A DNA stretch of 14,370 bases from CAZXIC01 sp964640195 (GTDB taxonomy: Archaea > Iainarchaeota > Iainarchaeia > Iainarchaeales > GCA-2688035). Shown here piece after piece: positions 13,471 through 14,370 of the stretch (its first letter is position 1; the number at the start of each line of letters is the position of its first letter). The stretch lies in assembly GCA_964640195.1 (NCBI GenBank), contig CAZXIC010000025.1, positions 1-14,370 of the forward strand, written 5' to 3'. The notes under the pieces were generated by a model, which ran no database searches, was not told where the DNA came from, and worked only from the letters and a program-made list of their open reading frames with translations. The position numbers were made by a program, and so were the translations under genes.

Positions 13471-13890
13471 ATGTTTGAGACATTCGAGCACAAGGCAGAT
13501 ATTGGCATAAGGGGTGTTGGCAAGAGCGCTGAGGAAGCGTTTGCAGAGTGCGCAAAGGCAATGTTCAGTGTAATGGCTGATTTGAGCAAAATTGAGGCAA
13601 GGCAGTGGCAAGAGCTGAGTGCTGAGGCAAAAGACACAGAAGCCTTGCTGGTTGAATTTTTGAATGAACTGCTTTATCTGAAGGATGTGAACGAAAGCCT
13701 GTACAGCAGGTTTGATGTGCGCATAACAGGCGTTGCTGGCGGTTTTGCCCTTAAGGGAAGGGCCGGCGGGGAGCGGATTGACAGGCGCAAGCACGCAGTG
13801 AAAACAGAGGTGAAGGCAGCCAGCTACCACCAGTTGCGGGTTGCCCGCGAGAAAGGGAAGTGGGTTGCGCAGTGCGTTGTTGATGTTTGA
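13471..13890 (+). CDS. archease, RtcB-activating protein
   Basis: This 139-residue protein promotes guanylylation and multiple turnover of the tRNA/RNA ligase RtcB. The N-terminus FETFEHKADIGIRGVGKSAE matches the family FE..DHTADIGIRA.GKS block, with a Lys replacing Thr before the conserved Ala-Asp (Asp10). LLVEFLNELLYL (59-70) is the central helix motif. GGERIDRRKHAVKTEVKAAS and WVAQCVVDV match the C-terminal block that ends in the conserved Asp. Length is normal. It lies 15 bp before rtcB, the expected operon partner. No ribosome binding site is seen, and a TATA-like box upstream supports a leaderless mRNA. Confidence 0.93.
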   Translation: MFETFEHKADIGIRGVGKSAEEAFAECAKAMFSVMADLSKIEARQWQELSAEAKDTEALLVEFLNELLYLKDVNESLYSRFDVRITGVAGGFALKGRAGGERIDRRKHAVKTEVKAASYHQLRVAREKGKWVAQCVVDV

Positions 13891-13905
13891 AGAGGCGTTG
13901 TTTAA

Positions 13906-14370
13906 ATGGTTGAATTAAAGCAATTGGAAAAACTGGTTTGGGAGATACCAAAAGAAGGGGAAATGCTTGTTCCTGGCAGGATTTACGGGGACGAATATGT
14001 TGTCAGCCATTTAAAAGAGGAAGACGCAAAGCCAGGCGGCTGGTCAGCGCTTAGGCAGCTGCAAAACATTGCTGCCCTGCCGGGCATTCAAAAGTATGCG
14101 CTTGCCCTCGCAGACGTGCATCCGGGTTACGGAAGCCCGATAGGCGGCGTAGCAGCAATGGAGCTAGAGAGTGGCGTGATTACCTTCGGCTTAGTGGGCT
14201 TTGACGTGAACTGCGGCGTGCACACGATGCTGACGCCGCTGAAGAGGGCAGATATTGAGGCAAAGAAGAATGAGCTCGCGGAATCGCTTTTCAGAACCGT
14301 TCCTGCAGGGCTTGGCAGCACAGGCAAACTGAAACTGAACATTGAGCAAATCGACGAAGTGCTGGTTAAG
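13906..14370 (+). CDS. rtcB: RNA-splicing ligase RtcB, 3' end outside window
   Basis: These are the first 155 codons of a protein normally about 480 residues long; the frame is still open at the window end. RtcB joins 2',3'-cyclic-phosphate and 5'-OH RNA ends using GTP and manganese, chiefly in archaeal tRNA splicing. LPGIQKYALALADVHPGYG (58-76) and SPIGGVAA (77-84) are the N-terminal signature. GFDVNCGV (98-105) contains the metal-binding Asp100 and Cys103. The family usually has DIHQGYGFPIGG and DINCGVR. Here the P in HPGYG, the S in GSPIGG and the H in CGVH depart from that. The start at 13906 follows archease by 15 bp, with AGAGG at 13891-13895. Confidence 0.93.
   Translation, partial: MVELKQLEKLVWEIPKEGEMLVPGRIYGDEYVVSHLKEEDAKPGGWSALRQLQNIAALPGIQKYALALADVHPGYGSPIGGVAAMELESGVITFGLVGFDVNCGVHTMLTPLKRADIEAKKNELAESLFRTVPAGLGSTGKLKLNIEQIDEVLVK

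Overview
The window is archaeal chromosome, about half G+C. All genes lie on the + strand. The evidence is an RNA polymerase split into B'', B', A' and A'', a minimal NusA, ribosomal protein L30e, EF-2 with a diphthamide site, EF-1A, GGTGA-type ribosome binding sites, and TATA-like promoters over leaderless genes. The B''/B' split falls where it does in methanogens and their relatives. Several otherwise invariant polymerase residues differ, so a deep-branching euryarchaeal or DPANN-type lineage is plausible. That placement is inference.

Layout. 1-6806 holds the large polymerase subunits: rpoB2 (5' end outside the window), rpoB1, rpoA1 and rpoA2. 6838-8737 holds rpl30e, nusA, rps12 and rps7. 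8751-10943 is EF-2, followed by a hairpin/T-tract terminator. 11148-12820 is a second unit, EF-1A and rps10, with its own promoter region, a structured leader and a terminator-like element between the two genes. 12983-13444 is a bacterial-type ribose-5-phosphate isomerase B with a leaderless promoter. 13471-14370 is archease followed by the start of the RNA ligase RtcB, which runs off the window. This is the conserved archaeal transcription-translation cluster followed by a small RNA-ligation pair.

The coding content is mostly housekeeping. The unusual material is in the spacers and in the polymerase active site. A palindromic element of about 50 bp occurs twice, before rpoA1 and between rps12 and rps7. 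Both copies are open in the same reading frame, inside small ORFs. Beside the first copy lies what looks like its own empty target site, and the small ORFs there chain rpoB1 to rpoA1 by stop/start overlaps. Both copies sit between perfect 17-20 bp direct repeats about 100 bp apart, and a third, decayed duplication lies after EF-2. In the polymerase, B', A' and A'' each carry changes at positions that touch the incoming nucleotide, the metal, the bridge helix or the trigger loop. NusA has lost canonical GxxG loops in both KH domains. The EF-1A leader can fold into a pseudoknot that covers its ribosome binding site.
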